Notes: generated by a model not told the origin, from the sequence alone. Positions 35,598-45,593 are shown, counted from the stretch's first letter. The stretch is DNA of 64,000 bases from an uncultured Pelagibacteraceae bacterium (GCA_902517455.1 CABYCN010000002.1:1-64000), one strand, 5' to 3'. Program-made: numbers and translations.

Positions 35598-35804
35598 TTT
35601 ATAACTCTATACCTCATAAAATTATAGTAAATTGCAAATTTTAACACATTCTGATCAATTTTTTGACATTCTTTGTGTTGAAATTACTAAAATGATTAAA
35701 AAATTATTAGATGTGCTTATTAAACAAAAAGTAAGCTATCACTTTGATGCAAAAATTTGGATACAAAAAATTTTGTTAAAAGAAAAATTTCGAAAAATTA
35801 ATTA

Positions 35805-36980
35805 TTAATTTCTTTCAACACACACAGCGATACCCATTCCTCCACCAATGCAAAGGGTTGCACACCCCTTTTTTTTGTTAGTCTTTTGCATTTCATGTAA
35901 AAGTGTAACTAGTATTCTTGTACCAGAGGCTCCTATAGGGTGACCTAAAGCTATTGCACCCCCATTTACGTTAACTTTGTTTTTATCAATATTTAATTCA
36001 CGAATTACAGCTATACTTTGTGCAGCAAAAGCTTCATTAATTTCAAATAAATCTACATCATTAATTTTCCATTTAGCTAGGCTAATTGCTCTTTTAACTG
36101 CTTCTATGGGTCCTAACCCCATAAGCGAAGGATCAACACCAACTGAAGCCCAAGATACAATTTTTGCTAATGGTTGAATTGATTTTTTTTCAGCTTCCTC
36201 TGAATTTGTTAATAATAAAGCTGCTGCGCCATCATTTATACCGGATGAATTTCCAGGTGTGACTGTCCCATTTTTTTGGAAAACAGTTTTTAATTTTTTT
36301 AAATCTTTAAGACTCAAATCATTTCTTGGGTGCTCATCTTTTTTAAAAATATTTCCTCCTAAATTAATTTCTACCATTTCATTTTGAAATTTATTATTTT
36401 TCACTGCGTCCTGAGTTTTTTTTTGAGAATTTAATGCAAATTCATCTTGGTCCTCTCTGGATATTTCAAATTTTTTTGCAACATTTTCTGCTGTTACACC
36501 CATATGGTAATTGTTAAATGCATCCAGCAGGCCGTCATGTATCATTGAGTCTACTATTTCATTTTCTGAGTTTTTTTTTAAATTTTCATCAAAAACTAAA
36601 TTTGGAGCATTAGACATATTTTCTTGCCCACCAGAAATAATTTTTTTTGAATCCCCTAATTTAATCGATTGAAAGCCAGAAATGACTGCTCTTAGTCCAG
36701 AGCCACACACTTGATTAACAATGTACGCAGGTTTTGAGACAGGTATTCCAGCTGCAATTGCAGCCTGTCTAGCGGGATTCTGTCCTGTCCCAGCAGTTAA
36801 TACTTGACCCATAATTACTTCATCAATTTCTTCACTGTTAAATTTGCTTCTTTTTAAAAGGTCGCTTATCACCATTGATCCAAGATGATGTGCTTTTATA
36901 TCTTTTAATGATCCTTTGTAAGTTCCTATAGGTGTTCTTACAGCATCTATTATGATTACTTCTTTTGATTTATGTAACAT
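35805..36980 (-). CDS. Acetyl-CoA acetyltransferase (thiolase)
   Basis: VNQVCGSGLRAV active site, NVNGGAIALGHPIGASGTRI, CIGGGMGIAVCVE. Confidence 0.94.
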   Translation of the reverse strand: MLHKSKEVIIIDAVRTPIGTYKGSLKDIKAHHLGSMVISDLLKRSKFNSEEIDEVIMGQVLTAGTGQNPARQAAIAAGIPVSKPAYIVNQVCGSGLRAVISGFQSIKLGDSKKIISGGQENMSNAPNLVFDENLKKNSENEIVDSMIHDGLLDAFNNYHMGVTAENVAKKFEISREDQDEFALNSQKKTQDAVKNNKFQNEMVEINLGGNIFKKDEHPRNDLSLKDLKKLKTVFQKNGTVTPGNSSGINDGAAALLLTNSEEAEKKSIQPLAKIVSWASVGVDPSLMGLGPIEAVKRAISLAKWKINDVDLFEINEAFAAQSIAVIRELNIDKNKVNVNGGAIALGHPIGASGTRILVTLLHEMQKTNKKKGCATLCIGGGMGIAVCVERN

Positions 36981-37052
36981 TTAATTTTAAATTTGTCTTA
37001 TAGTTAAAATACACTAAAATTTGTTATAGTATAATCAAATAAAATTTAAAAT

Positions 37053-37129
37053 GCGTCTGTAGCTCAATTGGATAGAGCGCTTGGCTACGGACCAGGAGGT
37101 TCTGGGTTCGACTCCTAGCAGACGCACCA
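37053..37129 (+). tRNA. tRNA-Arg (anticodon ACG), CCA encoded
   Basis: GCGTCTGTAGCTCAATTGGATAGAGCGCTTGGCTACGGACCAGGAGGTTCTGGGTTCGACTCCTAGCAGACGCACCA cloverleaf. Confidence 0.97.
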
Positions 37130-37249
37130 TTAATAAGGGAAATTGTGTTAAATTGGTTTTTAAAAACTTCGTTACAAAAGTCAGTAATTTATTTTTTTTT
37201 AATAATCATTATAATTTTGTTAATCTTAACTTTTATATTATAAAAGCTC

Positions 37250-37651
37250 ATGTCTAAAAATTTTGAACAAATAAGCCTCAAACCAGGATTCATGAAACAT
37301 AACGGAGGTGTGCTCTTCAGAAATATTTCAGAAACAGAATATGAATTTAAATCTACGATAAATGAAAATCACCTTAATGCCTCGAATATAACGCATGGTG
37401 GATATTTGTCTGCTTTAATTGATGCTGGTGCAGGAACTGCAGCTCATAGATGTGCTGATAACTCACCATGTGTTACAATTTCTTTAGACTTAAAATTTAT
37501 CAGTGCATCGAAAATTGGAGATGAAATAATTGGAAATGTAAAAATATTAAAAAAAACAAAAACATTGGTATTTTTATTCTGTGAATTAAAGTGTAATAAT
37601 AAAATTATTACTTCTGCCTCCGGGGTTTGGAAAATTTTAGTTAAAAGGTAA
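37250..37651 (+). CDS. PaaI/hotdog-fold thioesterase
   Basis: NITHGGYLSALIDAGAGTAAHR, TISLDLKFISASKIGDEI. Confidence 0.85.
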   Translation: MSKNFEQISLKPGFMKHNGGVLFRNISETEYEFKSTINENHLNASNITHGGYLSALIDAGAGTAAHRCADNSPCVTISLDLKFISASKIGDEIIGNVKILKKTKTLVFLFCELKCNNKIITSASGVWKILVKR

Positions 37652-37679
37652 ATGAGAACGTTTTAACTTCTGATTCGGT

Positions 37680-37753
37680 CATGTTTTAGGCTATCTTTGT
37701 TCTTTAGTACTAACAACATGTAGTAGATGGAAATTTAAGTATACCAAAGATAG
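37680..37753 (+). promoter_or_regulatory. Possible structured (pseudoknotted) 5' leader of the downstream helicase
   Basis: CATGTT(37680-37685)/AACATG(37715-37720) and CTATCTTTG(37691-37699)/CAAAGATAG(37745-37753) are interleaved complements; the last strand lies just before the ATG at 37758. Confidence 0.35.
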
Positions 37754-37757
37754 AAAG

Positions 37758-40226
37758 ATGAAAAATAAAATTACTGCAGTTATTGGTCCCACAAATACTG
37801 GAAAAACTCACTTAGCCATAGAAACTATGTTGTCTTTTGAAACTGGAATGATTGGTTTTCCACTAAGATTATTGGCCCGAGAGGTATATGACAAAGTCAT
37901 TCAAAAGACTAGTATTGATAAAGTTGCTCTAATAACTGGGGAAGAGAAAATTATACCAAATAATTCAAAATATTTTTTATGTACTGTTGAGTCTATGCCT
38001 ATTGATAAACATCTAGATTTTGTAGGTGTTGATGAAATTCAAATGTGTTGTGACCACGAAAGAGGACATATTTTTACAGATAGACTATTAAATATGAGAG
38101 GGAATAAATTAACAATGTTAATGGGATCAAGTACTATCAAAAATATTATTTCATATTTAGATGATGATATAGAATTTATTTATAGAAATAGACTTTCTAA
38201 ACTTTCTTATGCTGGACATAAAAAAATATCTCGAATAAATAGAAAAACTGCCATTATAGCTTTCTCAACAGAAGAAGTTTATGCAATAGCTGAGTTGATT
38301 AGAAGACAAAAAGGTGGTGCAGCAATTGTAATGGGATCATTGAGTCCAAAAACCAGAAACGCACAAGTTGAGCTCTATCAATCAGGTGCTGTAGATTTTT
38401 TAGTTGCAACAGACGCTATAGGTATGGGAATAAATATGGATCTAGATAATGTTTTTTTTTCTAACTTAAAGAAATTTGATGGTAAAAAATTAAGAAAACT
38501 AAATTTATCTGAAATTGGACAAATAGCTGGAAGAGCAGGGAGATATTTAAATGATGGAAGTTTTGGAATTACAGGCGAATGTAAAGAAATCAATTCTGAG
38601 GAAGTAGATCTCTTAGAAAATCATAAATTTGAAGAAATTCAATTTCTTTTTTGGAGAAACTCAGAGTTAAATTTTAATAATTCTTCTACACTTATAAAGT
38701 CTTTAGATGAAAAACCTAAAAAAAGATGGCTAAGAAAAATTAATGAATGCGAGGATGAAAAAGCACTCAAATTTTTTTTAAAAGATAAAAATTTTGACAA
38801 TATTGAATTCGACAGCAAAAAACTCAGTCTTTTATGGGAATGTTGTCAAATACCAGATTTTGTTAAAAAAACTTATGGTAATCACTATGAAGTGATTGCA
38901 AATGTTTTCAAATATTTAAATAGTAAAAAAGCTAAAATATCTGATGATTTCATGCGTCTTCAGCTAATGAAACTGGACAAATTAGAGGGAAACGTAGATT
39001 CTTTGTCAAATAGAATTGCAAATGTTAGAACTTGGTCTTATGTTTCGAATAAAAATAATTGGGTAGAAAATCAAAAATACTGGATAGAAAAAACAAAGTT
39101 ATTAGAAGATAAACTTTCAGATAGACTTCATGAAGAACTTACTAAAACATTTATTGACAAAAGAGCTAGCGTTCTTGCGAGAGGATTAAAACAAGACATG
39201 AAATTTGATACTAAGATATTGAAAAATAATGATGTTATAATTGATGAACAATTTATCGGAAGAATAAATGGCCTAAAATTAGAGTTAGATTTAAAAAAGG
39301 GAGCATTAGAAACAGACATCAAATCTCTTAAAAAAGCTGCAAGACAGACTGTTGGTCCAGAACTTGAAAAAAGAATTGAAATAATTATTGAAACTGCATT
39401 GATAGAATTAAAAGATGATTTCAAAATTTATTGGAATGAGGCATCAATTGGAAGATTAATACCGGGTAGTGACTATTTAAATCCAAACATTGAATTAATT
39501 GTTGATGATATTTTGGATAATAATCAAAAACAAAAATTAATCAATTTTTTAAAAAAATGGTTGAAAAATAAAATTAACACAATTCTCAAAAGTCTAATTG
39601 ATTTAAAAGATATCAAAGAAAAAAACTCATCAATTAAAGCCCTGGCATATCAACTTTATGAAAATAATGGTGTTCTTAAAAGAGAGCAAGTTTCTGAATA
39701 TCTTTACAAATTAGGTAAAAATGAAAGAAAAATTTTAAGAGAACTTGGAGTAAAATTTGGAAGATATCATATTTTTTTGTATAGATTAATTAAACCAGAA
39801 GCTGTTTCTATAAGAACTTTGCTATGGAAAAATTATCATCAGAAACATTTTGACTTAAAACCACCAACTTTTGGTTTAAACTTTTTAAACAATAATAGTC
39901 TTAAAAATAGAAATTTTATGTTGCTTTGTGGTTTTGAAAAATTTGAAAACTTTTACGTAAGAATTGATATTCTTGAAAGACTATTTATGCAAATTATTAA
40001 TTCTAATTCAGAGAAAGAAATTCAAGTGATTCCCGAAATGCTAAATCTATTAGGTTGTAGCAAAGATAATTTCAAAAAACTTTTGAAGAATATGGACTAC
40101 AGAGTTACTGAAAAAGATAAAGAAGTATTTTTTAAGTATGCTCCCAAAAAGAATTTTAAGAAATTAAACAAAAAGAATTTAAAAGAAAATCCTTTTGGTG
40201 TTTTAAAAAATTTAAATTTTAATTAA
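37758..40226 (+). CDS. Suv3-like DEAD/H helicase family protein
   Basis: GPTNTGKTHLAIE, PLRLLAREVYDK, LVATDAIGMGINMDLDNVFF, QIAGRAGRY. Confidence 0.9.
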   Translation: MKNKITAVIGPTNTGKTHLAIETMLSFETGMIGFPLRLLAREVYDKVIQKTSIDKVALITGEEKIIPNNSKYFLCTVESMPIDKHLDFVGVDEIQMCCDHERGHIFTDRLLNMRGNKLTMLMGSSTIKNIISYLDDDIEFIYRNRLSKLSYAGHKKISRINRKTAIIAFSTEEVYAIAELIRRQKGGAAIVMGSLSPKTRNAQVELYQSGAVDFLVATDAIGMGINMDLDNVFFSNLKKFDGKKLRKLNLSEIGQIAGRAGRYLNDGSFGITGECKEINSEEVDLLENHKFEEIQFLFWRNSELNFNNSSTLIKSLDEKPKKRWLRKINECEDEKALKFFLKDKNFDNIEFDSKKLSLLWECCQIPDFVKKTYGNHYEVIANVFKYLNSKKAKISDDFMRLQLMKLDKLEGNVDSLSNRIANVRTWSYVSNKNNWVENQKYWIEKTKLLEDKLSDRLHEELTKTFIDKRASVLARGLKQDMKFDTKILKNNDVIIDEQFIGRINGLKLELDLKKGALETDIKSLKKAARQTVGPELEKRIEIIIETALIELKDDFKIYWNEASIGRLIPGSDYLNPNIELIVDDILDNNQKQKLINFLKKWLKNKINTILKSLIDLKDIKEKNSSIKALAYQLYENNGVLKREQVSEYLYKLGKNERKILRELGVKFGRYHIFLYRLIKPEAVSIRTLLWKNYHQKHFDLKPPTFGLNFLNNNSLKNRNFMLLCGFEKFENFYVRIDILERLFMQIINSNSEKEIQVIPEMLNLLGCSKDNFKKLLKNMDYRVTEKDKEVFFKYAPKKNFKKLNKKNLKENPFGVLKNLNFN

Positions 40227-40230
40227 GATT

Positions 40231-40641
40231 ATGTTTTTCAAAAAAGAAGATGAAAATAAAACTAATGATTTAGCTAAGGTTGCTGCATTGCTTATTCACG
40301 CAGCTCGAATAGACGAAGATTATTCAAAAGATGAAGAAGAAATAATCAAGCAGTCTCTTTTAAAACTAGGTGCTGATAGTATCAATTTAGATAGCATTAT
40401 TAAGGAAGGAAAAATAATTGAAAGTGACACAAATCAAATATTGGAGTTTACAAAAGAAGTAAAAAACATGGATGAAAACAATAAAATTTTAATTATAGAA
40501 ACACTCTGGAGAATTATTTACTCCAATCAAGAGGCAGATATGTATGAAACTAGTTTAATGCGAAGACTTGCAGGATTATTATATATTGACAATAAAACTA
40601 TGGGAGATATCAAAGAAAAAATCAAAAAACAAAAATCATAA
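40231..40641 (+). CDS. TerB-like protein
   Basis: [22 protein letters not shown]...[28 protein letters not shown]. Confidence 0.8.
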   Translation: MFFKKEDENKTNDLAKVAALLIHAARIDEDYSKDEEEIIKQSLLKLGADSINLDSIIKEGKIIESDTNQILEFTKEVKNMDENNKILIIETLWRIIYSNQEADMYETSLMRRLAGLLYIDNKTMGDIKEKIKKQKS

Positions 40642-40967
40642 TGACATATATAGTTAATGAAAAATGTATCAAATGTAAACTAATGGATTGTGTTGAAGTC
40701 TGCCCGGTAGATTGTTTTTATGAGGGAAAAAATATGCTTGTAATTAAACCTGATGAGTGTATAGATTGTGGCGTTTGTGAGCCAGAGTGTCCTGTCGATG
40801 CTATAACTGCTGATACAGAACTTGAAAGTGAAAAATGGTTAGAAATCAATAAAACTTATTCTGAAATCTGGCCAAACATAAATCAAAAAAAAGATCCACC
40901 AATGGATCATGAAAAATATAAAGATGAGCAAAATAAATTTGAGAAATATTTTAAAGAAAACCTTTAA
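40641..40967 (+). CDS. fdxA: Ferredoxin, 3Fe-4S/4Fe-4S (FdxA type)
   Basis: [21 protein letters not shown] and [16 protein letters not shown]. Confidence 0.93.
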   Translation: MTYIVNEKCIKCKLMDCVEVCPVDCFYEGKNMLVIKPDECIDCGVCEPECPVDAITADTELESEKWLEINKTYSEIWPNINQKKDPPMDHEKYKDEQNKFEKYFKENL

Positions 40968-41799
40968 AAAAAAGAAAATACCTAAAAAAAAATCAAAAAA
41001 AAAAAATCTTTTAAGAGTAAACAAGACAATAAAAAAAATTACAAAAAAAACAATTAAATCGAAAAAAAGTGTTTCCAAAGTTTTGTTAAAAACCTCTAAA
41101 TCAAAAGTAAATAAAGTAGAGTCTAAATCACAGGAAAACTTAAGGATACCTAAGAGTAACGAGGCTAAACCGGAAATTAAAAAAGTAAAAAAACAAGATA
41201 CTGAAAAAAGAGAGTATAAAATTAAAGATTATATTAATTATCCAAAACACGGCGTAGGACAAATCACAGAATTTAAGAAAATTAGTATTGGAGGAATAGA
41301 TGTAGAAACTTATATAATTAAGTTTGAAAAAGACAAAGCAAACGGTATGGTTCCAGTAAATAAACAATCACACCTTCGCCCATTAGCTTCAATTAACCAA
41401 ATTAATAAATGTATATCGATTTTAAAAAGTAAACCTAAAATTAAAAGATCTATGTGGAGTAGAAGAGCTCAAGAATATGAAGCAAAAATATCATCAGGTA
41501 AAATATATGAGTTAGCTGAAGTTGTAAGAGACTTAAATAAAGGTGATGACCTTATGGTAGATCAATCTTATAGCGAAAGGCAACTTTTTGAAAAAGCTTA
41601 CGAAAGAATTCAATCAGAATTTCAAATTGTGTTGAATCTTTCTTTAGAAGATACTCAAAAAAAATTGGATAAAGCTTTAAAAAGAAATTTAATAGTTCCT
41701 AATAAAGAACCACAAACATCTGAAAAAGACTCTTCAAGTTCTCCTTCATCAGAAATTTCTGAGGATGAAACAATTTCAGATAATGAGGAAACATTGTAA
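40909..41799 (+). CDS. carD: CarD family transcriptional regulator with Lys-rich N-terminal extension
   Basis: [37 protein letters not shown] and [17 protein letters not shown]; start uncertain (MKN at 40909 or MSK at 40924), overlapping fdxA. Confidence 0.85.
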   Translation: MKNIKMSKINLRNILKKTFKKKKIPKKKSKKKNLLRVNKTIKKITKKTIKSKKSVSKVLLKTSKSKVNKVESKSQENLRIPKSNEAKPEIKKVKKQDTEKREYKIKDYINYPKHGVGQITEFKKISIGGIDVETYIIKFEKDKANGMVPVNKQSHLRPLASINQINKCISILKSKPKIKRSMWSRRAQEYEAKISSGKIYELAEVVRDLNKGDDLMVDQSYSERQLFEKAYERIQSEFQIVLNLSLEDTQKKLDKALKRNLIVPNKEPQTSEKDSSSSPSSEISEDETISDNEETL

Positions 41800-41810
41800 A
41801 GAATAAAAAA

Positions 41811-41850
41811 AAACGCCTCTCACACGTAAATCGTTATGAGAAGCGTTTTT
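41811..41850. terminator. Probable bidirectional rho-independent terminator
   Basis: AAACGCcTCTCA...TGAGAaGCGTTTTT stem, flanked by A-run on the left and T-run on the right, between carD (+) and a small peptide gene (-). Confidence 0.75.
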
Positions 41851-41869
41851 GATAAAGAATACTAAGCTA

Positions 41870-41947
41870 TTATCTTCTTCTTCTTTTTTTAGCTTTTTTC
41901 TTAGCTTTTTTCTTAGCCTTCTTTGCTTTTTTTCTTCTCTTAGGCAT
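41870..41947 (-). CDS. 25-aa Lys/Arg/Ala-rich basic peptide MPKRRKKAKKAKKKAKKKAKKRRRR
   Basis: Manually translated; ATG preceded on the minus strand by AAGGGAGCTAAAG (SD-like); followed by terminator at 41811-41850; too short for the supplied ORF track. Confidence 0.75.
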   Translation of the reverse strand: MPKRRKKAKKAKKKAKKKAKKRRRR

Positions 41948-41968
41948 CTTTAGCTCCCTTTTTAGTTA

Positions 41969-41989
41969 AACGAATCAAAATGATTCGTT
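41969..41989 (-). promoter_or_regulatory. Perfect 9-bp hairpin in the 5' leader of the basic peptide gene
   Basis: AACGAATCA-AAA-TGATTCGTT inverted repeat. Confidence 0.5.
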
Positions 41990-42144
41990 GTTAGTCTATT
42001 TTTATTTTTTTATATACCTTATGTCAATTCTTTAATTAAAGTAAAAAATTTTAAAAATAAATTTTATTAAAAAATATTTTTATATTTTAAAAAGTGTAAA
42101 AAAGTTAATGTTTATGCGCTTAATAATCTAATATTTAAAGTAAA

Positions 42145-43845
42145 TTAATAAAGTTTTTCTAAATCTTCTTTATATTTTTTTAAAATATTTTTTCTTTTTA
42201 GTTTTAATGTTGGTGTTAACATTCCATTGTTAATTGTAAATTCTTCCGTGATTAATTTAATTTTTTTTACTTTTTCAACTAAAGATAAACTTTTATTTAA
42301 ATTTTCTAAATAAAATTCAATTTCTTTTTTATTTTCAATAGTGTCAGAAACAATTAATGCAACTAAAAAAGTTTTTTTATCTCCATAAACAAAACTTTGT
42401 ATAATTTTTTCATTTAAACATAATAAATTTTCAATTTTTGAAGGTGAAATGTTGTCTCCACCGAGATTAACTATGATTTCTTTTTTTCTATCAGTAATTT
42501 TTAAATTTCCATCCTCTGTTATCTCTCCTATGTCACCAGTATGCAACCAGCCATTTCTTATGACATCATCTGTCTCTTTTTTCATATTCCAATAACCAAG
42601 CATGATACTTTCACCTTTTACTAAAATTTCACCATCTTCGGCAATATTTACTTGATTTGTTTTAAAAGGAGGTCCTACTGTATCAATTTTGATTTTTTTT
42701 GGAATATTACAACTCACAACAGGAGAGGCCTCTGTAAGACCATAGCCTTGAAGAGTTGGAAGTCCAATTGAGTTTAAAAATTCTCCAATTTTTTGATCTA
42801 ATGCGCCACCTCCAGAAACAAAAGCTCTTAATTTTCCACCAAACTGATTTTTAATTTTTCTTCTTACTAGTTTTTCACAAAAAAAATTAATTGATTTTTC
42901 CTTCAAGGTTAAACGCTCATTATTTAGTTCTTTAATTCCAAGTGAAATAGTAGATGATATCAATTTTTTCTTAAAACCCTTTTGTTTTGAAAAATTCATA
43001 GAAATTTTACTATACAAATTTTGATAGAATCTCGGTACAGCAGTCATAATTGTGGGTTTCGCAATAGACATATTTGATAATAGCTTATCTAAACTTTCAG
43101 CATAATAAATTTTTGCTCCAAGTGAAATTTGAACAAATTGAACTGTGTGTTCATACGAATGAGATAATGGCAACCATGTTAAAAAAGTGGGCTCACTATC
43201 TTTAACTAATTCATTCAATATTTCCTCAGCTCCCTCACAATTTGATAAAATTCCTCCATGACTAAGCATTACTCCTTTAGGATTTCCAGTTGTTCCAGAT
43301 GTATAAATTATACAAGCAAGGTCTTTCCTATTAAGATTTTGATTGAAGTTTATATCAGGATTTAATTTCTTTTTTTTTGAATATATGTTTAAAATATTTT
43401 CTAAGTTATCAAAATTATCATTTATTTTTTCAATAGATAAAATTTTTATTTTATTTGAGATAAATTTTTCAATTTTTTTTAATTGGATTTTATTTGAGAC
43501 AATACAAATTTTTGGATTACAATCATTAATTATGTATTCATAGTCTTTTTCTGAATAAGTTGTAAACAATGGCACTGTGACTCCACCCGCATTCATAATT
43601 GATATGTCCGAGATAAGCCATTCAGGTCGATTCTCAGATAATAGGACACATCTATCTCCTTTAGATATATTTGCTCTTAAGTATCCAGATAAAACTTGAA
43701 TATTTGAACTAACTTGTTCCCAAGTCAAAAAAGCTTTTTCATTTTCTTTTAACCATTTTAAAAATGACTTATCGGCAACTGAGTTTATTTCTTTGTACTT
43801 TTTAAAAAAAAGTTCTACTAAACTGTTTATTCTACTTAATTGCAT
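42145..43845 (-). CDS. AMP-dependent synthetase / long-chain acyl-CoA ligase
   Basis: IIYTSGTTGNPKGVMLSHGG, LQGYGLTEASPVVSCN, GWLHTGDIGEITEDGNLKITDRKKEII. Confidence 0.93.
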   Translation of the reverse strand: MQLSRINSLVELFFKKYKEINSVADKSFLKWLKENEKAFLTWEQVSSNIQVLSGYLRANISKGDRCVLLSENRPEWLISDISIMNAGGVTVPLFTTYSEKDYEYIINDCNPKICIVSNKIQLKKIEKFISNKIKILSIEKINDNFDNLENILNIYSKKKKLNPDINFNQNLNRKDLACIIYTSGTTGNPKGVMLSHGGILSNCEGAEEILNELVKDSEPTFLTWLPLSHSYEHTVQFVQISLGAKIYYAESLDKLLSNMSIAKPTIMTAVPRFYQNLYSKISMNFSKQKGFKKKLISSTISLGIKELNNERLTLKEKSINFFCEKLVRRKIKNQFGGKLRAFVSGGGALDQKIGEFLNSIGLPTLQGYGLTEASPVVSCNIPKKIKIDTVGPPFKTNQVNIAEDGEILVKGESIMLGYWNMKKETDDVIRNGWLHTGDIGEITEDGNLKITDRKKEIIVNLGGDNISPSKIENLLCLNEKIIQSFVYGDKKTFLVALIVSDTIENKKEIEFYLENLNKSLSLVEKVKKIKLITEEFTINNGMLTPTLKLKRKNILKKYKEDLEKLY

Positions 43846-43849
43846 AATT

Positions 43850-43934
43850 TGGTGGGCGAAGAGAGAATCGAACTCTCACTTCTTGCGAAACACGATTTTG
43901 AGTCGTGCGCGTCTACCAGTTCCGCCATTCGCCC
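43850..43934 (-). tRNA. tRNA-Leu (anticodon CAA), CCA encoded
   Basis: Reverse complement GGGCGAATGGCGGAACTGGTAGACGCGCACGACTCAAAATCGTGTTTCGCAAGAAGTGAGAGTTCGATTCTCTCTTCGCCCACCA. Confidence 0.96.
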
Positions 43935-43992
43935 TTATTATTTAATTATTTATTAAATAGTATAAGAACTAAAATTATATTAAAACCAAAAA

Positions 43993-44598
43993 ATGTTTAA
44001 AAATCTTTACAAAAAATGTTTAGATTTAGCAGGTCACAAAAGTTCTAAAACTTACTTGGCGATTGTGTCATTTGTTGAAAGTTCATTTTTTCCTATACCT
44101 CCAGACATAATGGTTATTCCAATGGTAATCTCCAAAAAAACCGATTTTAAAAAAATTTTTCTTATAACAACAATATTTTCAGTTTTAGGTGGTATGCTCG
44201 GTTATGTAATTGGAGCATTCTTTTTCGAATTTGGAGCACACATTATGAATTTTTATGGTTATGAGGACAAACTATATAACATAAAAGAAAACTTGATAAG
44301 AAATGATAGTTTTTATGCTTGGCTAGGAATACTTTTTTTAGCTGGTTTTACTCCTCTTCCTTATAAAGTTTTTACGATTGCAAGTGGTCTCATAGGTTTT
44401 AACTTTTTGATTTTTGTTTTAATAAGCTTAATTTCTAGAGGGTTAAGATTTTTTTTAGTGTCATATCTCTCTTATAAATTTGGAGACTTGTTTACTGAAT
44501 TTATGGATAAACATGGGTCAAAATGGTTTACCATAATTGGAATATTAATTGTTATTTTCGGATTAGTAGTTTATCTAATTTTAAAATCTAATGTTTAA
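43993..44598 (+). CDS. DedA/VTT-domain (YqaA-like) membrane protein
   Basis: VSFVESSFFPIPPDIMVIPMV, LAGFTPLPYKVFTIASGLIGFN. Confidence 0.85.
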   Translation: MFKNLYKKCLDLAGHKSSKTYLAIVSFVESSFFPIPPDIMVIPMVISKKTDFKKIFLITTIFSVLGGMLGYVIGAFFFEFGAHIMNFYGYEDKLYNIKENLIRNDSFYAWLGILFLAGFTPLPYKVFTIASGLIGFNFLIFVLISLISRGLRFFLVSYLSYKFGDLFTEFMDKHGSKWFTIIGILIVIFGLVVYLILKSNV

Positions 44599-45076
44599 TT
44601 TAAAAGCTGAATTTTATTTAAAAATAATTTTTTTATTTAGCTTAATTGCATTGATTTCCGCTTTTTTTATAGAATATGTTCTTGGACATCAGCCTTGTAA
44701 TTTATGTTTAATAGAGAGAATTCCTTATGGATTAAGTATCATGATGATACTGGCAATCTTTTTAATTAAAAAAAATCAAAAATTCTTAGTTTTGTTGTTA
44801 ATTCTTACTTTTATTTTCTCTTTTGCAATTTCTTTTTATCATTTTGGAATTGAAAAGGGTTTTTTTCAGGAGTCATCTGTTTGTGGAGTAAAGAGTTTGA
44901 CTGAAAGTATAACTAAAGAGGATTTGCTTAAACAATTTAGTGAGAAAACAATAAGCTGTAGAGATGTGACATTTAAGATTTTTGGATTATCACTTACAAG
45001 TATTAATATTGCAGTAAGTTTATTGTTTATTATAACGCTTTTAAAAATTTTTAATAAATATGAAAAAAACAAATAA
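44591..45076 (+). CDS. dsbB: Disulfide bond formation protein DsbB
   Basis: GHQPCNLCLIERIPY motif, four TM segments. Confidence 0.88.
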   Translation: MFNLKAEFYLKIIFLFSLIALISAFFIEYVLGHQPCNLCLIERIPYGLSIMMILAIFLIKKNQKFLVLLLILTFIFSFAISFYHFGIEKGFFQESSVCGVKSLTESITKEDLLKQFSEKTISCRDVTFKIFGLSLTSINIAVSLLFIITLLKIFNKYEKNK

Positions 45077-45590
45077 AAAAGTACAGGAATTTATAAGAGT
45101 TGATCATGCTGGTGAGAGAGGTGCTGTAAAGATCTATGAAGGTCAATTGTTAGCTTTAAATACTATTGTAAAAAATGAAAGTTTAAAAAAAACAATTGAA
45201 GATATGAAGGAACACGAAATAGAACATTGTCAATTTTTTGAAAACGAAATAAAAAAAAGAAATATTGAGCCAACAAAATTTTTACCTTTATGGGATTTAT
45301 TAGGAGTTGGATTAGGATTTGGCTCTACATTACTAGGTAAAAAAGCTGCAATGCTATGTACAGCATCTGTTGAAGAAGTTATTGATAAACATTATTTAGA
45401 TCAAATTAATCAGCTAGGACCTGAAGAGGAAGAATTAAAAAAGAAAATAACGAAATTTAGACAAGACGAATTAGATCATAAAGACATTGCTTATGAGGAG
45501 GGCGCAACAAAAAAAGGTTTTTATTCTATAATGGATAGAATTATCAAAACTGGATCTAAATTAGCAATTAATATCTCTGAGAAAATTTAA
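45060..45590 (+). CDS. coq7: COQ7-type 2-polyprenyl-3-methyl-6-methoxy-1,4-benzoquinone monooxygenase
   Basis: IRVDHAGERGAVKIYEGQL, EHEIEHCQFFE, ASVEEVIDKHYLDQI, RQDELDHKDIAYEEGA di-iron ligands. Confidence 0.93.
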   Translation: MKKTNKKVQEFIRVDHAGERGAVKIYEGQLLALNTIVKNESLKKTIEDMKEHEIEHCQFFENEIKKRNIEPTKFLPLWDLLGVGLGFGSTLLGKKAAMLCTASVEEVIDKHYLDQINQLGPEEEELKKKITKFRQDELDHKDIAYEEGATKKGFYSIMDRIIKTGSKLAINISEKI

Positions 45591-45593
45591 TTT

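Noticed and set aside
35692-35808. Small + strand ORF MIKKLLDVLIKQKVSYHFDAKIWIQKILLKEKFRKINY between aceE and thiolase
   Set aside because: No recognised family, no clear SD; in AT-rich DNA such ORFs arise by chance
40839-41078. Minus-strand Phe-rich ORF ([20 protein letters not shown]...)
   Set aside because: It is the antisense of the Lys-rich CarD N-terminus; apparent membrane protein is a reading artefact of poly-A/poly-T
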